In this document: positions 1-7,699 of the stretch, in pieces
Numbering within the stretch: position 1 is the stretch's first letter
Layout: each line of letters begins with the position of its first letter
Assembly (NCBI GenBank): GCA_964436005.1
Contig: CAYTBK010000033.1
Span: 1-34,065, forward strand
Source of the DNA: JAGNHB01 sp964436005
GTDB taxonomy: Bacteria; Acidobacteriota; JAAYUB01
Direction of reading: 5' to 3'
Length of the DNA stretch: 34,065 nt
Notes under the pieces: generated by a model
Database searches by the model: none
Told to the model about the DNA's origin: nothing
The model's input: the letters and a program-made list of their open reading frames with translations, nothing else
Program-made: the position numbers and the translations under genes

Positions 1-719
1 ACCACGGCCTCGGCCCGGCTGGCGGACAGCCTGACGTTGGCCTCGAAGGTCCCCGTGTTGTCCGTGTGCCCGACCACGTAGAGCTTGAGCGCCCCGTCCT
101 CGCCGAGCAGCCGGGCGATTTCCCGCAGGGCGGGCTCCGACTCCGCCTTGATTTCGGCCTTGCCCGTGTCGAAGAGAATGCCGTAGACGGCGGCCCGGCC
201 CGATTCCCGGAGACTGCCAGCCAGGCGGGCGGCGTCGGCCGTCACGTCCTGCTTCATGAGCTCCCGTTCCACCCGGTGGACGGAGTACTGGCCGTTCCCG
301 GCCGCCGCCACGTGGACCCAGGTTTCGGCGTTGCCGCGGACGATCTTCAGGGTGAGGTACTCGGTCCCGCCGTCCTCGAACGCGGCGACGGTCTTCCCGC
401 CCAGCGCCGCCGCCGCGTCGGCGTAATTGCGCACCACCTGGATCCCGCCCGGCAACGCGACTCCCTCGTTGACTTCGTAAACCACCCACAGGAAGCGACC
501 TTCCACCGCCTGCGACCGAAAGTCGGCGGCGACCGGAAACTCGAAGCGGTCGAACGCCCGCTCCTCGCAGCGGACGATGTGGAAACCGGGCATCCGGCTG
601 AACGGGGCAGGGTCTTTGGCCCCTTCCACGTCGCGCGGATCGGTGGCGGCCGACAGGCACCCCCACTGCAACATTGCGATCAAGACATAAAGAAAACCGG
701 TCAGACTGCGTTTGGACAT
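1..719 (-). CDS. OmpA-family outer-membrane/peptidoglycan-associated protein (C-terminus cut by window edge)
   Basis: About 239 residues are visible before the window edge. From about residue 180 the sequence enters an OmpA C-terminal (peptidoglycan-binding) domain: YGILFDTGKAEIK, then a helix, then VGHTDNTGTFEANVRLSASRA, which matches the family core with the conserved Asp and Arg positions. The N-terminus is hydrophobic (LTGFLYVLIAMLQWGC) and could be a signal peptide; Cys21 makes a poor lipobox, so lipoprotein status is uncertain. Residues 40-170 are an unrecognised beta-rich region. The ATG at 719 is preceded by a purine-rich AGGGGTGGGG. The known family role is to tether the outer membrane to peptidoglycan. 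The gene diverges from the histidine kinases. Confidence 0.85.
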   Translation of the reverse strand, partial: MSKRSLTGFLYVLIAMLQWGCLSAATDPRDVEGAKDPAPFSRMPGFHIVRCEERAFDRFEFPVAADFRSQAVEGRFLWVVYEVNEGVALPGGIQVVRNYADAAAALGGKTVAAFEDGGTEYLTLKIVRGNAETWVHVAAAGNGQYSVHRVERELMKQDVTADAARLAGSLRESGRAAVYGILFDTGKAEIKAESEPALREIARLLGEDGALKLYVVGHTDNTGTFEANVRLSASRAEAV

Positions 720-788
720 TCCCCACCCCTTCGCCGCAAATGTGCCCGCTTCCCCCGCCGTGTCCGGCGGAACGGGGAGCGGGGCGCG

Positions 789-797
789 AGTATACCA
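789..797 (-). promoter_or_regulatory. Extended -10 promoter candidate for the OmpA-family gene
   Basis: Read on the minus strand this is TGGTATACT, an extended -10 (TGn plus TATACT, one mismatch to TATAAT). It would start transcription near 782 and give a leader of about 60 nt before the ATG at 719. There is no good -35, which is usual for extended -10 promoters. An imperfect hairpin (GCGGGG 800-805 with CCCCGC 816-821) lies just upstream in the divergent region. Confidence 0.45.
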
Positions 798-892
798 CGG
801 CGGGGGAGTGCATTTCCCCGCATGAGCGGAAGGGAAACTGTTGTACAATGCGGGAAGAACATAGAACGATCGCCGCCAGGGGAAAAGCCGAC

Positions 893-2779
893 ATGAAACA
901 GGAAGACGCCTCTCCCTCGCCCGCCAAGCCACCGTCCCCGTTCCACCCGCTGGAGCCGGCAACCCGCCCGCCGCTGGTGGCCGACGAGTTCCCCCGCCCC
1001 ATGACCCTCCTGCCGGTGTTGGCGGAAACTCTCTTCAGCTCTACCCGGGAGCCCGTCGACTTTTCCGGCCTGCTGGAGGGCGTGGTTTCCGCGGCCGGGC
1101 TGGAAGGCGCCGCCCTGGTGATGCCGGCGGGCGATTCTTCCGGCACCGGCCCCCTCCTGCAGCGCGCCAAGCAGCTGGACATCATCGCCACCGCCGGCAG
1201 CCTGCGGAAGGGCTCTTTCCGCCTGGACTGCTCGCAAAGCGTCGTTCACACGAATTTCCAGCCGGAACTGTCCTGGACCACCGCCGCCGACGCCCGGATC
1301 CAGGTGCTGACCGCCGGCGGCACCCCCTGGCAGGAGAGCCGGCTGGTCTTCCTCTTCCTGTCGCGGGACAACTTCATCCAGGCCGGTTTCCTCATCCATA
1401 CCAACCAGATGCTCGCCGAACAGCGGAAAGACTTCCTCGAGGCCTCCCTGACCGTGGCCTGCCTCCGGACCTGGCTGGCCAGGAACCCGTCGCCGCCCCT
1501 GGCGGAGCCGGCCGCCGCCCCGGCCGAAGGCGCCGGCGACACCCCCCAGAACACCACCTTCATGCGCTCCCATTTCGAGTTCATGGCCAAGATGAGCCAC
1601 GAGATCCGGACGCCCATGAACGGCATCCTGGGCATGTCGGAACTGCTGCAGCGCTCCGACCTCTCGCCCACGCAGCAGGACTATGTCGCCGCCATCCAGG
1701 GGTGCTGCGAAAACCTCCTGCACATCATCAACGACGTTTCAGACTTTTCGGGCATCCAGTCGGGCTCCCTGGAAATGCGGTACATGCCCTTCAACCTCCG
1801 GGAGAGCCTGAAGAACATCGCCTGGAACATGGAGGGGAAGAGCGCGCGGAAGCAGCTGTCGTTCCGCTTCCTCACCGCCGATGACGTCCCCCGCGGGCTG
1901 GTCTTCGGCGAGCCCACCCGGGTCCGGCAGATCCTGGACAACCTGCTGGAAAACGCCCTCCGCTTCACCGACCAGGGGGGCATCACCCTCGAGGTCTCCC
2001 GGGCCCCCGCCCTCCAGGAGCCGTCGGTCGAGGGCGGCGACCTGATCAACCTGCAGTTCACCATCCGGGACACGGGCATCGGCATCTCCCGCGAGAAGCA
2101 GCAGGCCATCTTCTCCGCCTACGCCTTCCTGGAGTACTTCACGGCCTCGCGCTTCGGCGGCACGGGCCTGGGCCTGGCTATCTCGCTGAACCTGGCGCGC
2201 CTCATGGGCGGGCGCCTCTGGGTGGAAAGCCAGGAAGGCGAGGGCAGCAGCTTCCACATCGTCCTCCCCTTCGGTCTGATCACCGAGAAGGACGTCTCCC
2301 GCCTCGCCAAGACGTCGTTCCCGGGACCGAACGTCCCGGCCGGGCCCGACGAAGAACCGGCGCAGATCGCGGCGGCCCCTCGCCTGCGGGAGGCGCCCGA
2401 GCTGGAACCCGAGGCCGAAGAGCCGGGCACCGCCCCGCTGGACATCGAACAGGCCAGGCACCTCGTCGGCACGTTGAGCGTGTACGACCGTTTCGTCCAC
2501 CTTTTCCTCCAGGAGTGCCCCAGCCGGATCGACGACCTCACCCAGGCCGTGCGGAAGCAGCTGCTGCCGGCGGTACGCCTGGCCGCCCAGCGCCTGGAGA
2601 GCGTGCTGGTCGTGCTCGGGGAGACTCCGGCCTCCCAACGGCTGAAAGAGCTCCAGCAGGCCGTGGACCTCGAGGACATGCACGCCCTGGAGAAGGCGGA
2701 GCGCCGCCTGACCTTCGAGGCCAACCGGCTGAAGAATTACCTGACCCACGCCGACTGGCGCACCGAGTGGGAGGAATGA
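893..2779 (+). CDS. Histidine kinase with a degenerate C-terminal HPt-like domain
   Basis: 628 residues, apparently cytoplasmic, with no membrane segment. Residues about 40-190 are a sensory region without a clear family (perhaps GAF-like). The HisKA motif SHEIRTPMNGILG follows (phospho-His236), then HATPase_c with N box DNLLENALRF (Asn354), G1 DTGIGIS (Asp393) and G2 GGTGLGLAIS (422-431). Residues about 516-617 look like an HPt helical bundle, but the usual H-x-L-K-G-S site reads AAQRLES: the phospho-His is Gln566. There is no receiver domain. The ATG at 893 has AGGGGA nine bases upstream; an earlier in-frame ATG at 848 overlaps a TACAAT -10-like box and is less likely. The stop lies 43 bp before the next kinase, so the two are probably co-transcribed. 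Confidence 0.85.
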   Translation: MKQEDASPSPAKPPSPFHPLEPATRPPLVADEFPRPMTLLPVLAETLFSSTREPVDFSGLLEGVVSAAGLEGAALVMPAGDSSGTGPLLQRAKQLDIIATAGSLRKGSFRLDCSQSVVHTNFQPELSWTTAADARIQVLTAGGTPWQESRLVFLFLSRDNFIQAGFLIHTNQMLAEQRKDFLEASLTVACLRTWLARNPSPPLAEPAAAPAEGAGDTPQNTTFMRSHFEFMAKMSHEIRTPMNGILGMSELLQRSDLSPTQQDYVAAIQGCCENLLHIINDVSDFSGIQSGSLEMRYMPFNLRESLKNIAWNMEGKSARKQLSFRFLTADDVPRGLVFGEPTRVRQILDNLLENALRFTDQGGITLEVSRAPALQEPSVEGGDLINLQFTIRDTGIGISREKQQAIFSAYAFLEYFTASRFGGTGLGLAISLNLARLMGGRLWVESQEGEGSSFHIVLPFGLITEKDVSRLAKTSFPGPNVPAGPDEEPAQIAAAPRLREAPELEPEAEEPGTAPLDIEQARHLVGTLSVYDRFVHLFLQECPSRIDDLTQAVRKQLLPAVRLAAQRLESVLVVLGETPASQRLKELQQAVDLEDMHALEKAERRLTFEANRLKNYLTHADWRTEWEE

Positions 2780-2822
2780 CCGGCGCCGGACGGAGTCCCG
2801 GAGGGGTTGAGGAAGGGACCTG

Positions 2823-4847
2823 ATGAGCATCGCGTTCCTGATGGTGGTCGAAATCGTCTTCATCTCGGGCGTGATCGTCTGCCTCTACCGCCTGCAGAGC
2901 CGGCTCGGCCTGGCCCCCGTCTACATCTTCATCGGGTCCAACCAGTACCTCCAGGCCATCCTCGCCTCCACCCTCTACGTGCCGCTCTTCGACTGGATGG
3001 TCTCGCCGGGCTCCGTCGTCATCTTCACCTCCTCCCTGTTCACCATCCTGCTCATCTACATCAAGGAGGACGTGCCCAAGACCCGAACGCTGATCTACGG
3101 CATCCTCGTTTCCAACCTGACCCTGTCGTCCCTGGCCCTCCTGACCCGCACCCAGCTGGCCGCTCCGGGCTCCCTCAACATCCTGGGCATCTCGCCGGGG
3201 TTCTTCGACGTCAACGTGCGCCTTTTCATCGTCGGCACCGTCACCCTGATCCTGGATTCACTGCTCATCGTCATCGTCTACGAGTTCCTCTACTTCCGCC
3301 TGCCCCGCCTGCCGCTGCTCGGGCGCATCGCCGGCGCGCTCCTCTCTGTGCTGTACTTCGACGCCGTCGTCTTCACCACCGCCAGCTTCTGGGGCCAGGC
3401 CAACCTGGGCACGCTGCTTGCCGGGAACCTGGCGGGCAAGACCTTCTCCGGCATCTTCTACAGCCTGGTCCTCTACGCCTACCTGGTGTACCTGGACAAG
3501 ACCCCGGCGAGGGCCAAGGAGGACGTCCGGGACGTCTTCTCCATCCTCACCTACCGCGAACGCTACGAAAAGGTCAAGACGGAGAAGACCGCCCTGGAGC
3601 GGGCGCGTCAGGCGGCCGACGCGGCGAACCGGGCCAAGACCGTTTTCCTCTCCAACATGTCCCACGAGATCCGAACGCCCATGAACGCCATCCTGGGCTT
3701 CACCCAGCTGCTCCTTTTGGACCCGGAACTGACGGCGCAGCAGCGGGAGCGGCTGGAAACGGTCGGCCGCAGCGGTGAGCACCTGCTGGGCCTCATCAAC
3801 GAGATCCTCGAGTTTTCCCGGATCGAAGCCGGGCGGATTTCGCTCCAGCCCGTGCCCTTCGACCTGCACGCCCTGCTGGAGGACATGAAGAACCTCTTCC
3901 AGCCGAAGGCCGCCGAGAAAAGACTGGGCCTGCGGCTGGAGAAAGCCGGCTCGGTGCCCCGGATCGTCGTCGCCGATTCCGGCAAGGTCCGGCAGATGCT
4001 GATCAACCTGCTGGGCAACGCCCTGAAGTTCACCGATTCCGGCGGCATCGCCATCCGGGCGCGCGCAGAAGACGGGCAGAACGGGGCAGTGAAGCTGGTG
4101 GTGGAGATCGAGGACACGGGGATGGGCATATCCGCCGAGGAGGCCACCCGGATCTTCCAGGCCTTCGCGCAAACGGAGCAGGGCAGCCGGAAAGGCGGGA
4201 CCGGCCTGGGCCTGGCCATCTCGCGGCAGTACGCCCGGCTCATGGGCGGCGACATCACGGTGGCCAGCGAGGCGGGCCGGGGTTCGTGCTTCACCCTCGC
4301 CGTCGCGGTCTTCCCCCAAGGCGAAGAGGCGGTCCGCGCCGCGGAGGCCCGCGCCGCGGAGGCCCGCCCGCGCGTCACCGGGCTGCAGCCGGGCCAGGGG
4401 GAACTCCGCCTGCTGGTGGTGGACGACGAGCCGGACAACCGGGCGCTGCTGCGCCAGGTCCTGGCGCCGGTGGGCTTCGAGGTCCGCGAGGCCGCCAGCG
4501 GCCGGGAGGCGCTGGCCCTTTTCCGGGAGTGGTCGCCCCGGGCGGTCCTGCTGGACATCCGGATGCCGGACATGGACGGCCTGGAGGCCATCCGGCGGAT
4601 CCGGCAGGAAGGGCGGAGCGCCCCCGCCGGCATCATCGCGGTCACCGCCAGCGCGTTCGACGAAAACCGTCAGGAGGCCCTGGCCACGGGCGCCGACGCC
4701 TTCCTGCGCAAACCCATCGTCCTGAACGACCTGTTCGACTGCCTCGGCGAAGTCATCGGGGTACGGTTCCAGTACGCGTCCGGAACGTCCGCCCTCCGGG
4801 AAGAGGAACGCCCTTCCCCGGCCGCGCCGACCCACCATAATCGGTGA
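2823..4847 (+). CDS. Membrane-bound hybrid histidine kinase with C-terminal receiver
   Basis: 674 residues. About seven hydrophobic segments in residues 1-226 form an integral-membrane input domain that I cannot name; it includes a conserved-looking loop (SPGSVVIFTSSLF, then YIKEDVPKTR). A short coiled coil (about 240-272) leads to HisKA SHEIRTPMNAILG (His281), then HATPase_c with N box INLLGNALKF (Asn399), G1 DTGMGIS (Asp431) and G2 GGTGLGLAIS. A linker with a small AAEAR duplication (499-515) joins a receiver at about 528-645, with acidic pair Asp534/535, phospho-acceptor Asp578 (LLDIRMPDMDG) and Lys630 (LRKP). There is no output domain, so it acts by phosphotransfer or through its partner. 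GGAAGGGA precedes the ATG at 2823. It follows the preceding kinase and is probably in the same operon. Confidence 0.88.
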   Translation: MSIAFLMVVEIVFISGVIVCLYRLQSRLGLAPVYIFIGSNQYLQAILASTLYVPLFDWMVSPGSVVIFTSSLFTILLIYIKEDVPKTRTLIYGILVSNLTLSSLALLTRTQLAAPGSLNILGISPGFFDVNVRLFIVGTVTLILDSLLIVIVYEFLYFRLPRLPLLGRIAGALLSVLYFDAVVFTTASFWGQANLGTLLAGNLAGKTFSGIFYSLVLYAYLVYLDKTPARAKEDVRDVFSILTYRERYEKVKTEKTALERARQAADAANRAKTVFLSNMSHEIRTPMNAILGFTQLLLLDPELTAQQRERLETVGRSGEHLLGLINEILEFSRIEAGRISLQPVPFDLHALLEDMKNLFQPKAAEKRLGLRLEKAGSVPRIVVADSGKVRQMLINLLGNALKFTDSGGIAIRARAEDGQNGAVKLVVEIEDTGMGISAEEATRIFQAFAQTEQGSRKGGTGLGLAISRQYARLMGGDITVASEAGRGSCFTLAVAVFPQGEEAVRAAEARAAEARPRVTGLQPGQGELRLLVVDDEPDNRALLRQVLAPVGFEVREAASGREALALFREWSPRAVLLDIRMPDMDGLEAIRRIRQEGRSAPAGIIAVTASAFDENRQEALATGADAFLRKPIVLNDLFDCLGEVIGVRFQYASGTSALREEERPSPAAPTHHNR

Positions 4848-4969
4848 CACCGGTGCGGTTCGGGGTTTCCCGGCCGACATCGCTTGTGGCCCGCCGGCCC
4901 GGACCGGCATCGCCATCCGGTTCATCCTGGGCTGGAAGTTCTCGCTATGGAACAACCGATGGACTGGGG

Positions 4970-5389
4970 TCACTTGCTCCGGAACAGGAACCGGATCCCG
5001 TTGTAGAGGGCGATGGGCATGGCGCCGACGTGGGCGGCCTCCCGGATGACCTCGGCCTTCAGCCGGGGCCCGCCGAACCCCTTCTCCCGGAGGGCATCCC
5101 GCAGGGCCCCGAAGCCCCGGAGCATCTCCCAGGACTCTTCCTCCCCCACGGACAGGTAGATTCTCCGCACCGCTTCCAGCCCCTTCGACGGCGCGTCGTG
5201 GAAGGACGAAACCAACTCGAACCCGTTGAACCAGAGGGACGGGCTGCCGAGCACGTACGCGTCGAAGAGCGACGGGTCGTCGGCCAGGAGTTGAGTCCCG
5301 AACAGGGCGCCGAGGGAATAGCCCAGGCCGGATTTCCCTTGCCCCCGCCCGTTTTTCCGGCTATTGTCCGGCCATGCCAGCCGAAGCCC
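4970..5389 (-). pseudogene. 5'-truncated alpha/beta-hydrolase (esterase) remnant
   Basis: An open frame of about 140 codons reads LGYSLGALFGTQLL (nucleophile elbow G-x-S-x-G), YVLGSPSLWFNG, then IYLSVGEEES and finally AAHVGAMPIALYNGIRFLF. This is the C-terminal half of the COG2819-type esterase family (IroE/Fes-like alpha/beta hydrolases), with nucleophile Ser, an acidic position and the late His all visible. Family members are about 270-300 residues; the first half is missing. The frame meets a stop just upstream at about 5390, inside the opposite-strand glycosylase gene, and has no ATG; a GTG at 5254 would exclude the nucleophile. I therefore call it a remnant. A very short CTG-started product cannot be excluded. 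Confidence 0.65.
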
Positions 5390-6573
5390 CCCTCATCCCC
5401 TGCCGCGATGCCGCCCGCCTGCTGCTGGCGGCGCAGGGGCTGCTGCAGGACCCGTCCCGGGCCGCGACCCGGGCGGAACTCTCCGGCCTGGTCCGCCAGC
5501 TGGGCTTCGTGCAGCTGGACACCATCAACGTGGTGGCCCGGGCCCACGACCTGACCCTCCACTCGCGGCTGAGGAAGTACGACCCCCTCCAGCTGAAGGC
5601 CCTGCTGGAGGAGGACCGCTCACTCTTCGAGGGCTTCACCCACGACGCCTCCATTGTCCCTACAGAATGGTATCCCCAATGGAAACACCGTTTCCGCCAG
5701 GACAAGCCCCGGATCGAGGCCCACCCCTGGTGGCGGAACCTGCTGGGGGAGGACGCGGAAGCGGTGTGCCGCCACGTGCTGGAGCGCATCGCGGCGGAAG
5801 GCCCCCTGCGCAGCGCTGACTTCGAGCACCCGGAGAAGCGGGGGCCCTGGTGGGGCTGGAAGCCGCAGAAGGCGGCCCTGGACTACCTCTGGCGCACCGG
5901 CCGGCTCGCCGTGGCGCGGCGCGACAACTTCCACAAGGTGTACGACCTGGCCGAGCGCGTCCTCCCCGGGCCGCACGCCGCGCCGGAACCCTCGCCCGAC
6001 GAGCACCGCCGGTGGGCCGCCGAGACGGCCGCCGAGCGGCTGGTGTTCTTCACCCCCCGCGAACTCGCCGGTTTCTGGGACTGCCTGGAGACCGGGGAGG
6101 CCCGGGCCTGGTGCCTGCAGGCCGAAAAGGAGGGCCGCCTCGTCATGGTGCGGGTGGAGTCGGCCGCGGAGGAAAGGCCCCAGGATGCGTACGCCCTTTC
6201 CGACTGGGAGGACCGCCGGCGCGCCCTGCCCGAGGCCCCTGGAAACATTCGCCTGCTCAGCCCCTTCGACCCGGTGATCCGCGACCGGGACCGCTGCCGG
6301 CGGCGCTTCGGCTTCGACTACCGCTTCGAGGCCTTCACCCCGGAGGACCGGCGCGTGCACGGCTACTACGTTCTGCCCATCCTGGAAGGGGATCGTTTCG
6401 TGGGCCGCCTGGACCCCAAGCTGCACCGGGGCCGGCAGCTCCTGGAAGTGCGCGGCCTGTGGTGGGAACCCGGCGTCCGGCCCGCGCTGGCCAGGAGGAG
6501 GAAACTGCGAAACGCCCTGGAAAGGCTGGCCCGCTTCGTCGGCGCCACCGAACTGGCCGGCCTGCCCGACTGA
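5374..6573 (+). CDS. YcaQ/AlkX-like winged-helix DNA glycosylase (HTH_42 family)
   Basis: 399 residues, the usual length for the family. The N-terminal winged-helix region contains LGFVQLDTINVVARAHDL, where Q47-L48-D49 matches the Q-x-D catalytic motif of the YcaQ/AlkX branch (the AlkZ branch has Q-x-Q). The further blocks HDASIVPTEWYP, GPWWGWKPQKAALDYLW, LLSPFDPVIRDRDR and FGFDYRFEAF are characteristic of the family. Known members are monofunctional DNA glycosylases that unhook interstrand crosslinks and excise bulky N-alkyl purines in the cytoplasm. The ATG at 5374 has only a weak ribosome-binding site, but the family N-terminus fits this start. It stands alone, head-to-head with the truncated esterase; repeats follow it. 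Confidence 0.85.
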   Translation: MPAEAPLIPCRDAARLLLAAQGLLQDPSRAATRAELSGLVRQLGFVQLDTINVVARAHDLTLHSRLRKYDPLQLKALLEEDRSLFEGFTHDASIVPTEWYPQWKHRFRQDKPRIEAHPWWRNLLGEDAEAVCRHVLERIAAEGPLRSADFEHPEKRGPWWGWKPQKAALDYLWRTGRLAVARRDNFHKVYDLAERVLPGPHAAPEPSPDEHRRWAAETAAERLVFFTPRELAGFWDCLETGEARAWCLQAEKEGRLVMVRVESAAEERPQDAYALSDWEDRRRALPEAPGNIRLLSPFDPVIRDRDRCRRRFGFDYRFEAFTPEDRRVHGYYVLPILEGDRFVGRLDPKLHRGRQLLEVRGLWWEPGVRPALARRRKLRNALERLARFVGATELAGLPD

Positions 6574-7555
6574 AGCCCCCGCCCCCCGTCACGCGTGGCC
6601 TGGATTTGCCGGCCCCGGCCGTCCCCGCGAAACCGCGAGTGGGGCGCCGCCCACCAGGAGTGTGGCACGGAGGCCGCCGGAGCGCCGAACGCGACATTTC
6701 CCAACTTTCCTCTCAATTCCTTTCCTCTCTGCCAGTCATAACGCAAGTCAAGAATACTCGCCATCGTTCGTGGCCTTCGTGCGCCTCGTGTTTAAACAGG
6801 TCTCCCCGCGCGGGGTTTGCCGGTCGTGCCCCTGAGGTCGGCCGGGAGGGCCGGGGAAGAGAAGACGGCAGGAGGCCCGCCGGAGGCGTGACTCGCCAGT
6901 GAAGGAAGAACAAATTCGGGGAAGGCGCCCTGGAAAGGCCACAGAAAAGGCATCCGCCCAATCTTAGGCTAGCGGACCTGCCCCACGCCGAAGGCGTGGA
7001 ACACCGCAGCCCGGGGTTGGTGTTGCGCCAACCCCAGGTAAACACGACAAATGGAGGAGAATCCCTGAAGGGGATTCACTGCAGGAAACATGGATGGGAA
7101 GCATGGGGTGTCGCCGTTCCCGACGCGACAGCGCGGAATGTGGGTGCGCCGGCCGGCGTCCGGCGCCTTCGGGCTGAGGGGCGGGCTACCCGGGCACAAG
7201 CCACGGTCTGACATCTGTATCCCCAAAAGGGCTTGTTGCATTCTCCCGCAACTTTTCCCCTTGAATTCGTGAGATCAGTGGTTGTCCTCCCTTCTCCCGA
7301 AAAGATTAATCGTTCATCATGATTCGTTTACCCTCGGCCACCGCAATCCTTCGTGGCCCTCGTGCCCCTCGTGTTCAAACATTTCTACCCGGGCGCATGG
7401 GCTGCGCGACGAGAAAAAAGCGGCGCTCCGCTTCGCTGCGCGCCGCACGCCAAAAGACTGCATCTTCGACGCCTCCGGGCGGAACGGGGGTGCGCCGGCC
7501 GGCGTCCGGCGCCTACGGGCGGGCCGGCGCGCATCGAACCGGACGCACAAATTCA
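6574..7555. repeat. Gene-free stretch built of dispersed intergenic repeats and hairpins
   Basis: No gene is supported here; the small open frames have compositions explained by repeats. Recognisable pieces are: a 24-base segment at 6671-6694 that recurs at 30964-30987; AGTCATAACGCAAG at 6734-6747, which recurs near 33825; a TTCGTGGCCTTCGTGCGCCT module near 6765-6790 (also at 7351, 30630 and 33858); three hairpins at 6983-7077; and two copies of the GGTGCGCCGGCCGGCGTCCG core (about 7142-7172 and 7489-7519). The modules are mosaic and appear in different orders elsewhere in the window. Confidence 0.75.
6983..7077. repeat. Cluster of three perfect hairpins
   Basis: Three perfect inverted repeats follow each other within 95 bases: CCACGCC/GGCGTGG with loop GAA (6983-6999), GGGGTTGG/CCAACCCC with a 7-base loop (7013-7035) and GAATCCC/GGGATTC with a 5-base loop (7059-7077). 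No coding sequence spans them. They could be a structured RNA or a modular intergenic repeat; similar modules are known to be scattered between genes in environmental bacteria, which favours the second reading. Confidence 0.6.
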
Positions 7556-7583
7556 TTGACACGTTCTGTTTTTGTATTATATT
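7556..7583 (+). promoter_or_regulatory. Sigma70-type promoter for the TonB-dependent receptor
   Basis: The -35 is a perfect TTGACA (7556-7561); the -10 is TATATT (7578-7583) with 16-base spacing, in an AT-rich patch that stands out from the surrounding GC-rich DNA. Transcription would begin near 7590 and give a leader of about 110 nt before the receptor's ATG. Confidence 0.7.
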
Positions 7584-7594
7584 TTCAGAATAGA

Positions 7595-7608
7595 AACCGA
7601 ATTCGGTT
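7595..7608. promoter_or_regulatory. Palindromic operator candidate AACCGAATTCGGTT
   Basis: A perfect 14-base palindrome lies at about +5 to +18 relative to the predicted start of the receptor transcript. Its position fits a repressor site controlling a nutrient-uptake receptor. The regulator is unknown; the sequence is not a recognisable Fur box. Confidence 0.45.
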
Positions 7609-7699
7609 ATGCACTAGGTTTTGCGCCTTCCGCGAAGCCACCCAGACCGCCTTTGGTGTCGGATCTGCTGGGGGGGTATCTTTCTCGGAGGTAATGCCC

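Noticed and set aside
6966..7272. Small open frames around the three hairpins
   Set aside because: Their peptides are simply the translation of hairpin and repeat DNA and differ by frame with no ribosome-binding site.
7319..7699. Longer start for the TonB receptor
   Set aside because: The extension is repeat-derived and precedes or spans the promoter; a signal peptide and GGAGGT site support the ATG at 7700.
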